Below, piece after piece: positions 34,101 to 43,195 of a DNA stretch of 64,000 nt. The translations under genes were made by a program, and so were the position numbers. Positions within the stretch are counted from its first letter, which is position 1, and each line of letters opens with the position of its first letter. The notes below the pieces were generated by a model, which saw only the letters and a program-made list of their open reading frames with translations, made no database searches and was not told where the DNA came from. The stretch spans positions 1 to 64,000 of the forward strand of contig NZ_JALNMJ010000007.1 of NCBI RefSeq assembly GCF_023156505.1. Direction: 5' to 3'. The DNA comes from Roseibium sediminicola. Lineage in GTDB: Bacteria > Pseudomonadota > Alphaproteobacteria > Rhizobiales > Stappiaceae.

Positions 34101-34993
34101 GTCAGGTCCACTTCCTTTGCAAGCTGTTTCAGGGTTTTCAGACCCAGGCTCTGATACTGGAACGGATTGCGGACCTCCGGGTCCTGTTCCGCCTCGATGA
34201 CGATCCAGCCCTGGTAGCCCGTCTCCTTCAGGATCTTCAAAAGCGGGGCGAAATCAATGCCGCCTTCGTCATCGCCCGGCACGGTGAAGACACCGGCGCG
34301 CACACCGTCCATGAAGGACTTCCTGCTGTCGCGGATCTCTTTCATCACCGCCGGGCGGACATTCTTGGCGTGGAAGTGTTTTACACGGTCCGCGTATTTT
34401 TGCAGAACCGGCGCCGGGTCCTGGCCGTTGCTGCCGAAGTAACAATGACCGGTGTCGAAAAGCAGCTTGGTGGCCGGTCCGGTCGCCGCCATGAGGGCGT
34501 CGATTTCCGCCGGTGTCTCGACGACCGTACCCATGTGATGGTGATAGACGAGGTCGATGCCCTGCTCGGTGCAGAAGGCCGCCAGTTCCTCGACCTTGGC
34601 GCCGAAGTCCTTCATTTCCTCCGCCGACAGGACCGGGCTGCCATTGATGTCGGTGTCAGAGCCCTGGATGGTGTTGGAGGTCTCGCAGGCGATGCAGACT
34701 TTGCAGCCATTGTGTTTGAGTTTGTCGAGATGCGGCTGGATGGCCCGCTTCTCGTCCTCGACCGACTGGGCCAGAAGATTGAGGGAGTACCAGCCGGAAA
34801 TGAATTTCAGGCCGTGGCTGCCGAGAAGCTGTTTCAGCGCTTCCGGCTCATCGGGCCAGCGGTGGCCGTTCTCGATACCGTCAAAGCCGATGTCTGACGC
34901 TTCCTTCAGGATCTGCTGCGTCGGAATATGCGCGCCGAGGCTCTGGTCGTCGTCATTGGCCCAGGCAATCGGGTTGGTGCCGTAAAGGATCAT
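34097..34993 (-). CDS. iolE: Inosose dehydratase IolE (xylose isomerase-like TIM barrel)
   Basis: 298 residues. The N-terminus [20 protein letters not shown] and motifs [55 protein letters not shown] and [11 protein letters not shown] are diagnostic for 2-keto-myo-inositol (inosose) dehydratase. The His/Asp/Glu residues of these motifs form the metal site. It makes the trihydroxycyclohexanedione that IolD hydrolyses. It lies about 250 bases after iolD; the gap contains a palindromic repeat within the probable transcript. Confidence 0.95.
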   Translation of the reverse strand: MILYGTNPIAWANDDDQSLGAHIPTQQILKEASDIGFDGIENGHRWPDEPEALKQLLGSHGLKFISGWYSLNLLAQSVEDEKRAIQPHLDKLKHNGCKVCIACETSNTIQGSDTDINGSPVLSAEEMKDFGAKVEELAAFCTEQGIDLVYHHHMGTVVETPAEIDALMAATGPATKLLFDTGHCYFGSNGQDPAPVLQKYADRVKHFHAKNVRPAVMKEIRDSRKSFMDGVRAGVFTVPGDDEGGIDFAPLLKILKETGYQGWIVIEAEQDPEVRNPFQYQSLGLKTLKQLAKEVDLT

Positions 34994-35073
34994 GGCTGTT
35001 GTCCTGTGACGCTCCTGGGAGCGTCTGTTGTTGCAAACTAAATCCGGACCTCATCCCGAGGCCCTTCCTAAAT

Positions 35074-35206
35074 CGTCATTGCCGGGCTTGACCCGGCAAT
35101 CCATTCCGTTGCCGTGCCACAAGCGAGGCTCTGCGTCGTGGTCGTGAACGGCTTGGATCCCCCGATCCCGCCGAGGGCAGGCCCATGGTCAAGCCATGGG
35201 ATCACG
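35074..35206. repeat. Extragenic palindromic element, type B (copy 1)
   Basis: Contains CGTCATTGCCGGGCTTGACC CGGCAATCCA-type dyad at the left and CCATGGTCAAGCCATGGGAT at the right, each a small palindrome. A second copy lies at 44219-44328. Located between iolD and iolE. Confidence 0.72.
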
Positions 35207-35245
35207 TCGTGTGGAGTGGAGGTGGGTCACGTTATTTCTGTCGCC

Positions 35246-37090
35246 TCAATCCACCAGGTTCTGGTGCTTCCGGCCGGCGAGGAACTTCTCGCGGGCCGCG
35301 TTGATGCTCGTCCGGTCTGAGACTTCCGGTACCGCCACATCCCACCAATGGCCGCCGCCATTCTCGCCCGGTCCGTGCATCGGGTCCGTGTCGATGACGA
35401 TTACCGTCGGGATGGCCCTGTCCTTCGAGGCCCGGATCTGCGCTTCCAGGTCGGCAATGTCCTTTGCCTTGACCGCATGGGCCCCCATGGCCGCCGCATG
35501 GGCGACGAAGTCGATCTCCGGCTGGGCCTCGACATTGCAGTATTGATAAAGGTTGTTGAACTGGGTGCCGCCGGTGCCCATCTGCAGCCGGTTGATGCAG
35601 CCGAAGCCGCGGTTGTCGGTCAGAACCACCGTGAACGGCACCCGGCGCATCACCGCCGTCGCCAGTTCGGAATTCGCCATCATGTAGGAGCCGTCGCCGA
35701 CGAAGCAGACGACGTCCCGCTCCGGCTGGGCCAGCTTCAGCCCCATGGCTCCGGCGATTTCGTAGCCCATGCAGGAAAAGCCGTACTCCATGTGATAGCC
35801 GCCCTGAGGCGCCTGCCACAGCAGCTTCAGCGCACCTGGCATGGTGCCTGCGGCACACATGGCGATGGTCTTGTCGGAAGAAGTCCGCTGCACCGCGCCG
35901 ATCACCTCGGCATCGAGCGGCAGGTAGTCTTCCGGCACATTCTTGCGGGCGCTGCAATGGGCGTCGACCTTGGCCAGCCAGTCGAGACGGGCCTGAGGAT
36001 CGAAGGCATCCGCCTTGTGACCGCCAAGGGTGGTGGAAAGCCTTTCCAGCGAGACCTTGGCGTCGCCGACAACCCCGACCGCGCCGTGCTTGCCGGCGTC
36101 ATAGGGTTGGACGTTGATGGAAACGAGCCTGCGGCCCGGGGCCTTGAAGAGCGCCCAGGATCCGGTTGTGAAGTCCTGGAAGCGGGTGCCGACGCCGATG
36201 ATGAGATCGGCGGCCTCTGCCAGGTTATTTGCGCTCTCCGCGCCGTCGACGCCGGCGGCGCCGAAATTCATCGGATGGGCCTGGGCGAGCGCCGCCTTGC
36301 CGGCCTGGGTCTCGATCACCGGGATACCGTGTTTCGTTGCGAAGTCGGCGAGTGTTTCCTCGGCCTGGGAATAGATCGCCCCGCCGCCGCACAGCAGCAC
36401 CGGCTTCTTCGCATTTCTGATCAGCTCGGCAACATCGGCAATCTCGCGCGCATCCGGCTCGGGCCGGCGGATGCGCCAGACCTTCGGCTCGAAGAAGCTT
36501 TCCGGATAATCAAACGCCTCGGCCTGGGTGTCCTGGCAGAAGGAGAGCGTCACGGGACCGCAATTGGCCGGGTCGGTCATCACCCGGAAAGCGCGTGGCA
36601 GCGCGGTCAGGAGATGTTCGGGCCGGGAGATCCGGTCGAAATAGCGCGACACCGGCCGGAAACAGTCATTGGCCGAGACCGTGCCGTCGTCGAAATCCTC
36701 CACCTGCTGCAGCACCGGGTCCGGCGCGCGGCCCGCAAAGACATCGCCGGGGATCAGCAGCACCGGCAGGCGGTTGACATGGGCAAGGGCGGCGGCGGTG
36801 ACCATGTTGGTCGCGCCCGGTCCGATGGAAGAGGTGACCGCCATGGCGCGGCTGCGCTTCTTTGCCTTGGCATAGGCAATCGCGGTATGGGCCATGGTCT
36901 GCTCGTTCTGGCCGCGCCAGGTCGGCAGGGCGTTGCCGGCCTGTTCCAGGGCTTCGCCGAGCCCGGCGACATTGCCGTGGCCGAAGATCGCCCAGACGCC
37001 GTCGATGAAGCGCTCGCCGTCCTCGCCCATCTGCGCGGAAAGGTAGCGGACCATCGCCTGGGCCGCTGTCAAACGGATCGTTGAGGTCAT
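35246..37090 (-). CDS. iolD: 3D-(3,5/4)-trihydroxycyclohexane-1,2-dione hydrolase IolD
   Basis: 614 residues, the usual size for IolD, a ThDP-dependent enzyme of the acetolactate synthase superfamily. Pyrophosphate-side motifs: SIGPGATNMVTAAALAHVNR and the catalytic-Glu region (ERFIDGVWAIFGHGNVAGLG). ThDP/Mg motif: VCFVGDGSYMMANSELATAV ... LTDNRGFGCINRLQ. It opens the ring to give 5-deoxy-glucuronate. The start ATG at 37090 overlaps the iolC stop (ATGA). The longer in-frame extension upstream lies antisense to iolC and was rejected. Confidence 0.95.
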   Translation of the reverse strand: MTSTIRLTAAQAMVRYLSAQMGEDGERFIDGVWAIFGHGNVAGLGEALEQAGNALPTWRGQNEQTMAHTAIAYAKAKKRSRAMAVTSSIGPGATNMVTAAALAHVNRLPVLLIPGDVFAGRAPDPVLQQVEDFDDGTVSANDCFRPVSRYFDRISRPEHLLTALPRAFRVMTDPANCGPVTLSFCQDTQAEAFDYPESFFEPKVWRIRRPEPDAREIADVAELIRNAKKPVLLCGGGAIYSQAEETLADFATKHGIPVIETQAGKAALAQAHPMNFGAAGVDGAESANNLAEAADLIIGVGTRFQDFTTGSWALFKAPGRRLVSINVQPYDAGKHGAVGVVGDAKVSLERLSTTLGGHKADAFDPQARLDWLAKVDAHCSARKNVPEDYLPLDAEVIGAVQRTSSDKTIAMCAAGTMPGALKLLWQAPQGGYHMEYGFSCMGYEIAGAMGLKLAQPERDVVCFVGDGSYMMANSELATAVMRRVPFTVVLTDNRGFGCINRLQMGTGGTQFNNLYQYCNVEAQPEIDFVAHAAAMGAHAVKAKDIADLEAQIRASKDRAIPTVIVIDTDPMHGPGENGGGHWWDVAVPEVSDRTSINAAREKFLAGRKHQNLVD

Positions 37091-39033
37091 GCGGGTATTC
37101 CTTGCGGTTCGTTGAGGCGCGCTTCCGCGCGGGCATTGTCCCAGATGTGGCAAAGGCGCCGGTACCTGCCGACCATGTCGGCGACAGCCGCCTCGTCCGT
37201 CAATTCCCCGGCCAGCCATTTGCGGGCCGCGTCGGCGAAAATCGTGCGGCCAACTGCAAAACCCTTGACCAGCGGGAAGCGCGCGGCTTCGGCGAAGCTT
37301 GCGGCCAGCTCGTCTTCCGGCGCGTCGAGGCCGAGCACGACAATACCGCGGGTGTATGGGTCGTTGTCGGTGATGGCGCTGCAGGCCTTGTCCCAGGCGG
37401 CGGCGGAGGTCATCGGCTCCAGCTTCCACCAGTCCGGATAGATGCCGATCTCGTAGATGCGCCGGATGATGTCCGCGGTGGTGTTGTCGTCAACCGGCCC
37501 GACCTTGGAGGGGATGACCTCCAGCAGCATTTCCAGGCGGTGACGCCGGCAGGCGGCAAAAAGGCGCGTGAGCACGTCTTCCTGGTCGACCCGGATGTCG
37601 TCCGGATCGTCCGGGTGGTAGAAGCAGAGCACCTTGACCACATGTTCCGCCGGCCATTCGGCCAGGCCGCCGAAATCGGCTCCGATTTCGGGTTCCAGTG
37701 ACAGTGGCCGGGAGGCTGGCCACTCCACGGGGTGTCCGATCCAGAGGCCGGTTCCGGCGGCCCGATAAAGCGCCTCGCGGCCAAGCCGGCTGTCGCACAG
37801 GATGCCGTGGCCCGGCTGTCCGTCCGCGACTTTCAGCGCAGCATTGAGGCAAAGATTCTTGAACGGGCCGATGCGCGCGCGATCGGCACCCGCATCTGCG
37901 GCCATCTGTTCCAACTGGATGCGGTGGTCGAAGGCGAAGACCCGCATGGTCGACCAGTCACCTCCATGCAGGCGTGACCGGTTGGTGGACCAGTGGATCT
38001 GCTCCAGATCCGCGTCCTTCCGCAGGGCCTTGTCCCTGACGCCGCGCTTCAGGAAGAACTGCAGCTCCTCCCAGCTCGGGTAGGCCGGGGTGCAGCCGTG
38101 ACGTGAGACGGCGAAAGCGCCGCAGGCATTGGCATAAGTCAGGCTGGTGACCCAGTCCTCGCCTGTGATCCAGCCTCTCAGGAGCCCGGACATGAAACCG
38201 TCGCCGGCGCCGAGCACGTTGAAGACCTCGATTGGGAAACCCGGGCCGGAGACGCCATCGTCCAGGCTGTCGGGGATCTCCGCTTCGAAGGCGACGGCGC
38301 CCATCGGACCGCGTTTGCAGACCAGCGTCGCGGCAGAGACCTTGCGCACGTTCTTGAGGGCTTCGACCGTGTCGGTGGTGCCGCCGGCAATGTGGAATTC
38401 TTCCTCGGTGCCGACGATCAGGTCGAACAGGTGCAGCGTGGATTGCAGCTTGGCGGTGACCGCATCGGAGGCGATGAAGCGGTTCTCGCCGTCGCCATGG
38501 CCGGACAGGCCCCAGAGGTTGGGGCGGTAATCAATGTCGAGCGCCGTCTTGCCGCCGTTCTCGCGGGCAAGATGCAGAGCCTTGAGGACGGCGGTCTCCG
38601 TCTGCGGATGGCTCAGATGGGTGCCGGTGGCCACCACCGCCCTGGCGGAGGCGATGAAGGCGGGGTCGATGTCGTCTTCGCACAGCGCCATGTCGGCGCA
38701 GTTCTCGCGATAGAAAATCAGCGGGAACTGTTCCTGGTCGCGGATGCCGAGAAGCACGAGCGCGGTCAGGCGCTCCTTGTCGGTGACGACGCCACTTGTG
38801 TCGACGCCGTGCCGCTCCAGTTCCTCGCGGATGAAGCGACCCATATGCTCGTCACCGACCCGGGTGATCAGGCCGGATTTGAGGCCGAGACGAGCCGTGC
38901 CGGTGGCCATGTTGGTGGGCGAGCCGCCAATATACTTGTTGAAGGAATTCATGTCCTCCAGGCGGCCGCCCACCTGGGCGCCGTAGAGATCGACCGAGGA
39001 GCGGCCGATGGTGATGACATCGAGTTTCGTCAC
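37087..39033 (-). CDS. iolC: IolC-DUF2090 fusion: 5-dehydro-2-deoxygluconokinase with aldolase-like domain
   Basis: About 648 residues, twice the length of a stand-alone IolC. Residues 1-335 are a PfkB kinase: DVITIGRSSVDLYGAQVGGR, IGGSPTNMATGTARLGLKS, and FNVLGAGDGFMSGLLRGW with the catalytic Asp. The second half (about 355-640) is DUF2090, a TIM-barrel aldolase-like domain (MRVFAFDHRIQLEQMA, LWIGHPVEWPASRPL, FYHPDD, VVLGLDAPEDEL, KGFAVGRTIF). The fusion is usual in alphaproteobacteria and may combine kinase with the following aldol cleavage (IolJ-type). GTG 39033 was chosen; GTG 39039 is two codons earlier; the ribosome site is weak. Confidence 0.93.
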   Translation of the reverse strand: MTKLDVITIGRSSVDLYGAQVGGRLEDMNSFNKYIGGSPTNMATGTARLGLKSGLITRVGDEHMGRFIREELERHGVDTSGVVTDKERLTALVLLGIRDQEQFPLIFYRENCADMALCEDDIDPAFIASARAVVATGTHLSHPQTETAVLKALHLARENGGKTALDIDYRPNLWGLSGHGDGENRFIASDAVTAKLQSTLHLFDLIVGTEEEFHIAGGTTDTVEALKNVRKVSAATLVCKRGPMGAVAFEAEIPDSLDDGVSGPGFPIEVFNVLGAGDGFMSGLLRGWITGEDWVTSLTYANACGAFAVSRHGCTPAYPSWEELQFFLKRGVRDKALRKDADLEQIHWSTNRSRLHGGDWSTMRVFAFDHRIQLEQMAADAGADRARIGPFKNLCLNAALKVADGQPGHGILCDSRLGREALYRAAGTGLWIGHPVEWPASRPLSLEPEIGADFGGLAEWPAEHVVKVLCFYHPDDPDDIRVDQEDVLTRLFAACRRHRLEMLLEVIPSKVGPVDDNTTADIIRRIYEIGIYPDWWKLEPMTSAAAWDKACSAITDNDPYTRGIVVLGLDAPEDELAASFAEAARFPLVKGFAVGRTIFADAARKWLAGELTDEAAVADMVGRYRRLCHIWDNARAEARLNEPQGIPA

Positions 39034-39062
39034 GTGCACATTCCGTCTTGTTGCCTGACCCG

Positions 39063-39842
39063 TCAGATGGTTCCGCCGAGGGAGCCTTCCAGTTCGGCCA
39101 GTTCCTGGCCGCCGGCCATCAGGTCCTGCAGTTCCTCCGCATTGATCTCGCCGCGCTCCGCCGTGCCGAGGGTCTTGCCGCGGTTGAGCACCGTGAAGCG
39201 GTCGCCGACGGCCATGGCATGGCGTACATTGTGCGTGATGAAGACAACGCCGATGCCCTTCTTGCGGACCTTGTCGATCGTTGCCAGCACGTTGGAGGTC
39301 TGGCGGACGCCAAGGGCCGAAGTCGGTTCGTCGAGGATCAGCACCTTGGCGCCGAAATAGACCGCCCGGGAAATGGCAACCGTCTGTCGTTCGCCGCCGG
39401 ACAGCGTGCCGACCGCCTGGTCGGGGGAGCGCAGGCGAATGCCCATCTTGGCCATCTCGGTCATGGTGATCTCGTTGGCTTCGGAAAAGTCGAAGAACTT
39501 GAACGGTCCAACGCGCTTCTGGGGCTCGCGGCCCATCCAGAAATTCCGGGTGACCGACATCAGCGGGATCATTGCCAGGTCCTGGTAGACTGTGGCGATG
39601 CCGGCTTCCATGGCCGCGCGCGGCGAGTTGAAGTTCACCTCCTTGCCTTCCATCAGGATCTTGCCGGCGGTCTGCTTGTGCACGCCCGACATGGTCTTGA
39701 TGAAGGTGGACTTGCCGGCGCCGTTGTCTCCCAGAAGGCAGTGGCACTCGCCAGCCTTGACCGAGACCGAGACGCCATTGAGGGCAATCACCGGGCCGAA
39801 GTGTTTTTCGATGTCGACGAGTTCGATCAATGGAGCGGTCAT
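39063..39842 (-). CDS. Inositol/sugar CUT2 ABC transporter ATPase (single NBD)
   Basis: 259 residues with one nucleotide-binding domain, as in FrcA, rather than the double RbsA/IatA type. Walker [15 protein letters not shown], signature [15 protein letters not shown], Walker [14 protein letters not shown]-loop [14 protein letters not shown]. It lies one base after the permease stop, with a GGGAG site inside the end of the permease gene. Together with the permease and binding protein it should import myo-inositol for the downstream iol genes. Confidence 0.9.
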   Translation of the reverse strand: MTAPLIELVDIEKHFGPVIALNGVSVSVKAGECHCLLGDNGAGKSTFIKTMSGVHKQTAGKILMEGKEVNFNSPRAAMEAGIATVYQDLAMIPLMSVTRNFWMGREPQKRVGPFKFFDFSEANEITMTEMAKMGIRLRSPDQAVGTLSGGERQTVAISRAVYFGAKVLILDEPTSALGVRQTSNVLATIDKVRKKGIGVVFITHNVRHAMAVGDRFTVLNRGKTLGTAERGEINAEELQDLMAGGQELAELEGSLGGTI

Positions 39843-39843
39843 G

Positions 39844-40971
39844 TCAGCGTTCTCCCGTGATCATGCGGCGGATATAGGTGTTGAGGATCACGGCGAGCAG
39901 CAGGATCACGCCGAGGAAGACCCGGAAGAGGGAGCTTTCCACGCCGGCGAAGAACAGGCCCTGCTGGACGACGCCGAAGATCAGCGCGCCAAGCGCGGCG
40001 CCGATGACCGAGCCGTAGCCGCCTGTGAGCAGAGCACCGCCGATGACCACGGAAATGATCGCTTCGAATTCTTTCAGCATGCCGCGGTCTGCGGCGGCGG
40101 AGCCGAATTCCATCACCTGGCAAGTCGCCAGGACCGTGGCGCAGAACGCGGACAGCATGAACATCAGGATCTTGACCCGGTTGACCGGGACCCCGACATA
40201 GCGCGCCGCCTGGGCATCGCCGCCCGCTGCGAAGATCCAGTTGCCGAAACGGGTGCGGGTCAGCAGGATGTGGCCGATGACGATCAGGACGATCGCCCAG
40301 ATCATCAGCATCGGTACGCCCTCGACGACCGGTTGTCCGGCCCTGGGGCCGGCGACGAACTTGCCGACAATGCCGAGATCGGCGAGCCAGACGAACAGGC
40401 CGGAAAACACCTTGCCCCCGAACAGCCAGGCGATCGGATCGCCTTCGGCGACGTCCTTGACACCACCGATGATGGTCTTGCGGGTGGTGGCGATGGCAAT
40501 GAAGATCGTCAGGCCGCGCAGGATGTAGAGAAAGGCAAGGGTGACGATGAAGGAGGGCAGGCCTGTCTTGATGACCAGGTATCCGTTGAGCGCGCCGATT
40601 GCGAGAGCGATCGCGAAAGCGGTGAGGATGGCCACCCAGATCGGGAATCCCCATTGAACACTCATCAAGGCTATGACGATGCCGGAGAAGCCGATCATGG
40701 AACCGACCGAAAGGTCGAACTCGCCGGCGATCATCAGCAGGCAGGCACCGACGGCGATGATGGCGAACTGAGCGGAAACGTTGCCCCAGTTGAGGATGCC
40801 TTCCGGGGCGAACATGCCGCTGTCTCGGGCGATGCCCAGAAAAAACATGAAGACGAGGACGACACCGCAAATCGCGCCCAGTTCCGGGCGGATCAGGGCC
40901 TTGCGCACGGCCGACATTTCGCGGACGCGTTCATCTTTTTCAGGGGCGGCTGTGGTGTGTGGCTCAGCCAT
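39844..40971 (-). CDS. Inositol/sugar CUT2 ABC transporter permease
   Basis: 375 residues, eight to ten predicted helices. RbsC/FrcC family motifs: [80 protein letters not shown]. The LSVGSMIG and IxTxLPSFIxTL motifs are diagnostic of ribose/inositol-type permeases. The N-terminal 25 residues are charged and cytoplasmic. Preceded by a 190-base gap containing a terminator hairpin and a LacI-like palindrome. Confidence 0.92.
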   Translation of the reverse strand: MAEPHTTAAPEKDERVREMSAVRKALIRPELGAICGVVLVFMFFLGIARDSGMFAPEGILNWGNVSAQFAIIAVGACLLMIAGEFDLSVGSMIGFSGIVIALMSVQWGFPIWVAILTAFAIALAIGALNGYLVIKTGLPSFIVTLAFLYILRGLTIFIAIATTRKTIIGGVKDVAEGDPIAWLFGGKVFSGLFVWLADLGIVGKFVAGPRAGQPVVEGVPMLMIWAIVLIVIGHILLTRTRFGNWIFAAGGDAQAARYVGVPVNRVKILMFMLSAFCATVLATCQVMEFGSAAADRGMLKEFEAIISVVIGGALLTGGYGSVIGAALGALIFGVVQQGLFFAGVESSLFRVFLGVILLLAVILNTYIRRMITGER

Positions 40972-41057
40972 AGGTTTCCTCCTGCATGCCGGACTGGCCG
41001 GCTGCCGTTGAAGCTCTGTCGCTTCCCTGCGGCCCGGCCGCAGAAATTGTTCCGGAT

Positions 41058-41069
41058 GTGAGCGCTCAC
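41058..41069. promoter_or_regulatory. Perfect palindrome resembling a symmetric LacI operator core
   Basis: GTGAGCGCTCAC, a perfect 12-bp dyad with TGTGAGCGCTCACC context, between the binding-protein gene and the permease gene and downstream of the hairpin at 41093-41121. It matches the core of the idealised lac operator, so a LacI-family protein could act here. Confidence 0.5.
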
Positions 41070-41092
41070 CTCAAGGGAACGCAGTGTTTTCT

Positions 41093-41121
41093 AAAAGGGA
41101 GAGGCAGCAAGCCGCCTCTCC
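41093..41121 (-). terminator. Intrinsic terminator/attenuator after the inositol-binding protein gene
   Basis: On the minus strand GGAGAGGC pairs with GCCTCTCC around an 8-base loop and is followed by CTTTT. It sits about 42 bases after the binding-protein stop, upstream of the permease gene of the same operon. Confidence 0.82.
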
Positions 41122-41162
41122 AAAGTGCCGCAAGGGCTGTCGGATGTGGGCTGCACCGGCCC

Positions 41163-42104
41163 TTAGCGGTATTCGCCTGCGTATTTCTCAACGAGGGCGA
41201 TGTTCGCCTTGGTGACGAAACCCGGGCCGGAGTTGATGGAGTTGCCCGGAACCACGCCATAGCGGGCGAGGTTCGTCAGGATCACCACCGGCAGATAGCC
41301 CTGGAGGTAAGGCTGCTGGTCGATGGCGAAGGCGATCACGTCGGACTTGATGCCTTCGGCGATTTCACCGGAGAGATCGAAGGTGCCGAAGTGAATGGTG
41401 CCGGACTTGCCAAGTTCTTCCAGGGCGGCAAGCGTCGGGTGCGCGGAGGTCGGGCCGAGGGTCAGGACGCCGTTGGTGTCCGGGTTGCCCTGGAGGTAGG
41501 CCATGACCTTGGACTTGATTTCCTGCGGGTCCTGACCGCTGTCGATCATCTGGCTGCCGAGTTCGACGCCGAGTGCATCGGCATAACCCTGGCAGCGCTC
41601 AACGGAAGCCGGGTTGGTGATGTAGTGGTTCACGCAAAGGAACTTGGTCACGCCGGCGGCCTTCGCCTTTTCGCCCGCGCCCTTGCCGGCGTCGTATTCC
41701 GGCTGACCGACATGCATAAGCGCGCCGAGCTGCTTGGACTGCTCCTGGGTGCCGGAGTTGATGGTGATCACCGGGATGCCCTTGGCGACCGCGTTGGAGA
41801 GCGGGCCGGAAAGAACGTCGTAGTCGGCGATGGTGGCGATGATGCCGTCCGGATTGGACGCGGACGCCTGTTCGATGATGCGGGCCATGTCGGCCAGGTC
41901 ACCGGTCGGCGGGTTGCGGTATTCCACTTCGACGCCCATCTGGTCGCCGGCAATGGCAATCGCATTCTTGATGGTGTTCCACCAGCTGTCGCTGTCCGGT
42001 GCGTGGCTGACAAGCACGAAACGCTCGCCATCGGCGGAAGCCGGTACAGACAGACCGGTGAAGGCAACGGCGGCTGCCGCCATTGCGATAAGTGTCTTCT
42101 TCAT
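41163..42104 (-). CDS. Inositol/sugar ABC transporter substrate-binding protein (CUT2)
   Basis: About 313 residues from ATG 42104, which has GGGAGGA just upstream. Signal peptide ends SVPASA. The mature protein is a type I periplasmic binding protein (RbsB-like, Peripla_BP_4): FVLVSHAPDSDSWWNTIKNA, NPDGIIATIADYDVLSGPLS, GIPVITINSGT, GKGAGEKAKAAGVTKFLCVN, DTNGVLTLGPTSAHPTLAAL. Context (iolR upstream, iol enzymes downstream) makes myo-inositol the probable ligand. A GGAA-N6-TTCC palindrome lies 95 bases upstream of the start. Confidence 0.9.
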   Translation of the reverse strand: MKKTLIAMAAAAVAFTGLSVPASADGERFVLVSHAPDSDSWWNTIKNAIAIAGDQMGVEVEYRNPPTGDLADMARIIEQASASNPDGIIATIADYDVLSGPLSNAVAKGIPVITINSGTQEQSKQLGALMHVGQPEYDAGKGAGEKAKAAGVTKFLCVNHYITNPASVERCQGYADALGVELGSQMIDSGQDPQEIKSKVMAYLQGNPDTNGVLTLGPTSAHPTLAALEELGKSGTIHFGTFDLSGEIAEGIKSDVIAFAIDQQPYLQGYLPVVILTNLARYGVVPGNSINSGPGFVTKANIALVEKYAGEYR

Positions 42105-42198
42105 GGTGTTCCTCCCAGAACGTTGCCGCGGGCCTAACATCTATCCCACCCGCGTCATCAGAAGTCTCGTCGGCTCCGACAGGTCCGGAGCTGCGTTT

Positions 42199-42212
42199 GG
42201 AATTTAAATTCC
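42199..42212. promoter_or_regulatory. IolR box upstream of the inositol transporter genes
   Basis: GGAATTTAAATTCC is a perfect 14-bp palindrome of the form GGAA-N6-TTCC, the motif reported for the RpiR-type IolR of Sinorhizobium. It lies between the end of iolR and the start of the binding-protein gene. Confidence 0.8.
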
Positions 42213-42249
42213 ATTTCTTATTTAATGCAACAGATTTTTTCCAAAAAAG

Positions 42250-43080
42250 TCAGGTTCCGTTGCGCTGCGCCCCGACGGAGACCGCGAGCGCAATGGCCAG
42301 TGACAGGCTTGCGGACAGGGCCCGGAAGGCGCCGACATCCAGTTCGGAGACCAGCAACTGGATGGCCTTGAGACGCGCCAGCGGACTGGTGACGACATCG
42401 GTTATCGCGACAATGTCCGCTCCCGTGGCGCGGGCCTTTGTGGCCATGTCGATGGTCATTTCCGTGTAAGGCGCGAAGGTCACCGCGATCACAGCATCAT
42501 TGGGCCGGATCAGGTGTTCCATGTTGATATTGGCGATGCCAGAGTGAAGAACGGCTGGAACATCCATCTTTTCGAAGGCATAGGCGAGATAGGAGGTCAC
42601 CGGAAAAGCCCGGCGGAAGCCGATCATGTGAATGGTTTCCGCACGTGCCAGCACGTCGACCGCCTGTTGCAGGGCAATCGGGTCGACCGTTGTCAGCAGG
42701 TTTTCCAAGGAACTGCGGCCGACCTCGACGAATTCGGCCAGCAGGGCGGAGGGCGATTCGTTGCCGAGTTCCCGAAGCTTGGCGAGGCGGGTGCTGTAAT
42801 CCGGCCATTTCTGCGAATAATCGGAGCGGAACAGCTTCTGCATTTGCGAATAGCCGGAAAAACCCATTTCCTGGCAGAACCGCATCACGGCGGACGGCTG
42901 CACATCCGCGCCTTCCGCGAGCTCGGCTACGGTCGAGACCGCCACCCGGTCCGGATTGGCGGCTATGAAATTGGCAAACTGCTTCAGCCGTTTCGGCAGC
43001 CTGTCCGCAGTCGACCCGAGGCGCTTGAAGAAGGCGTCGATCGTGTCGGGCGGGGTCTGGTCCGGTCCAATCTCGGTCAT
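42250..43080 (-). CDS. iolR: RpiR family transcriptional regulator IolR
   Basis: About 276 residues from ATG 43080 (AAGAAGAA upstream); an alternative ATG at 43107 exists. N-terminal RpiR helix-turn-helix: LPKRLKQFANFIAANPDRVA, STVAELAEGADVQPSAVMRFC, GYSQMQKLFRSDY. C-terminal SIS sugar-phosphate domain: VDVLARAETIHMIGFRRAF, VIAVTFAPYTEMTIDMATKA. In rhizobia the RpiR-type IolR represses iol genes and is relieved by a phosphorylated intermediate (2-keto-5-deoxygluconate phosphate). Here it sits between the transporter operon and the divergent iolG, with IolR-type boxes on both sides. Confidence 0.9.
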   Translation of the reverse strand: MTEIGPDQTPPDTIDAFFKRLGSTADRLPKRLKQFANFIAANPDRVAVSTVAELAEGADVQPSAVMRFCQEMGFSGYSQMQKLFRSDYSQKWPDYSTRLAKLRELGNESPSALLAEFVEVGRSSLENLLTTVDPIALQQAVDVLARAETIHMIGFRRAFPVTSYLAYAFEKMDVPAVLHSGIANINMEHLIRPNDAVIAVTFAPYTEMTIDMATKARATGADIVAITDVVTSPLARLKAIQLLVSELDVGAFRALSASLSLAIALAVSVGAQRNGT

Positions 43081-43125
43081 GTGTTCTTCTTTTCTGACTT
43101 GACTCATTCAGTTGAAAATGATTTT

Positions 43126-43139
43126 GGAATTTTTATTCT
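43126..43139. promoter_or_regulatory. Second, imperfect IolR box between iolR and iolG
   Basis: GGAATTTTTATTCT matches GGAA-N6-TTCC at 7 of 8 fixed positions. It lies in the divergent gap, 57 bases before the iolG start and 46 bases before iolR, so it could control both. Confidence 0.6.
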
Positions 43140-43195
43140 AAATTGGCAAGCGGTAGTGACTCGCGTTGCCGCAATGCTATCCGGGAGGAAACATC

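Noticed and set aside
37091-37429. N-terminal extension of IolD
   Set aside because: The extra 113 residues are antisense to iolC and Arg-rich; IolD homologues start at the ATG that overlaps the iolC stop.
39034-39747. N-terminal extension of IolC
   Set aside because: It is a shadow of the ATPase gene in another frame; the PfkB domain begins at the GTG at 39033.
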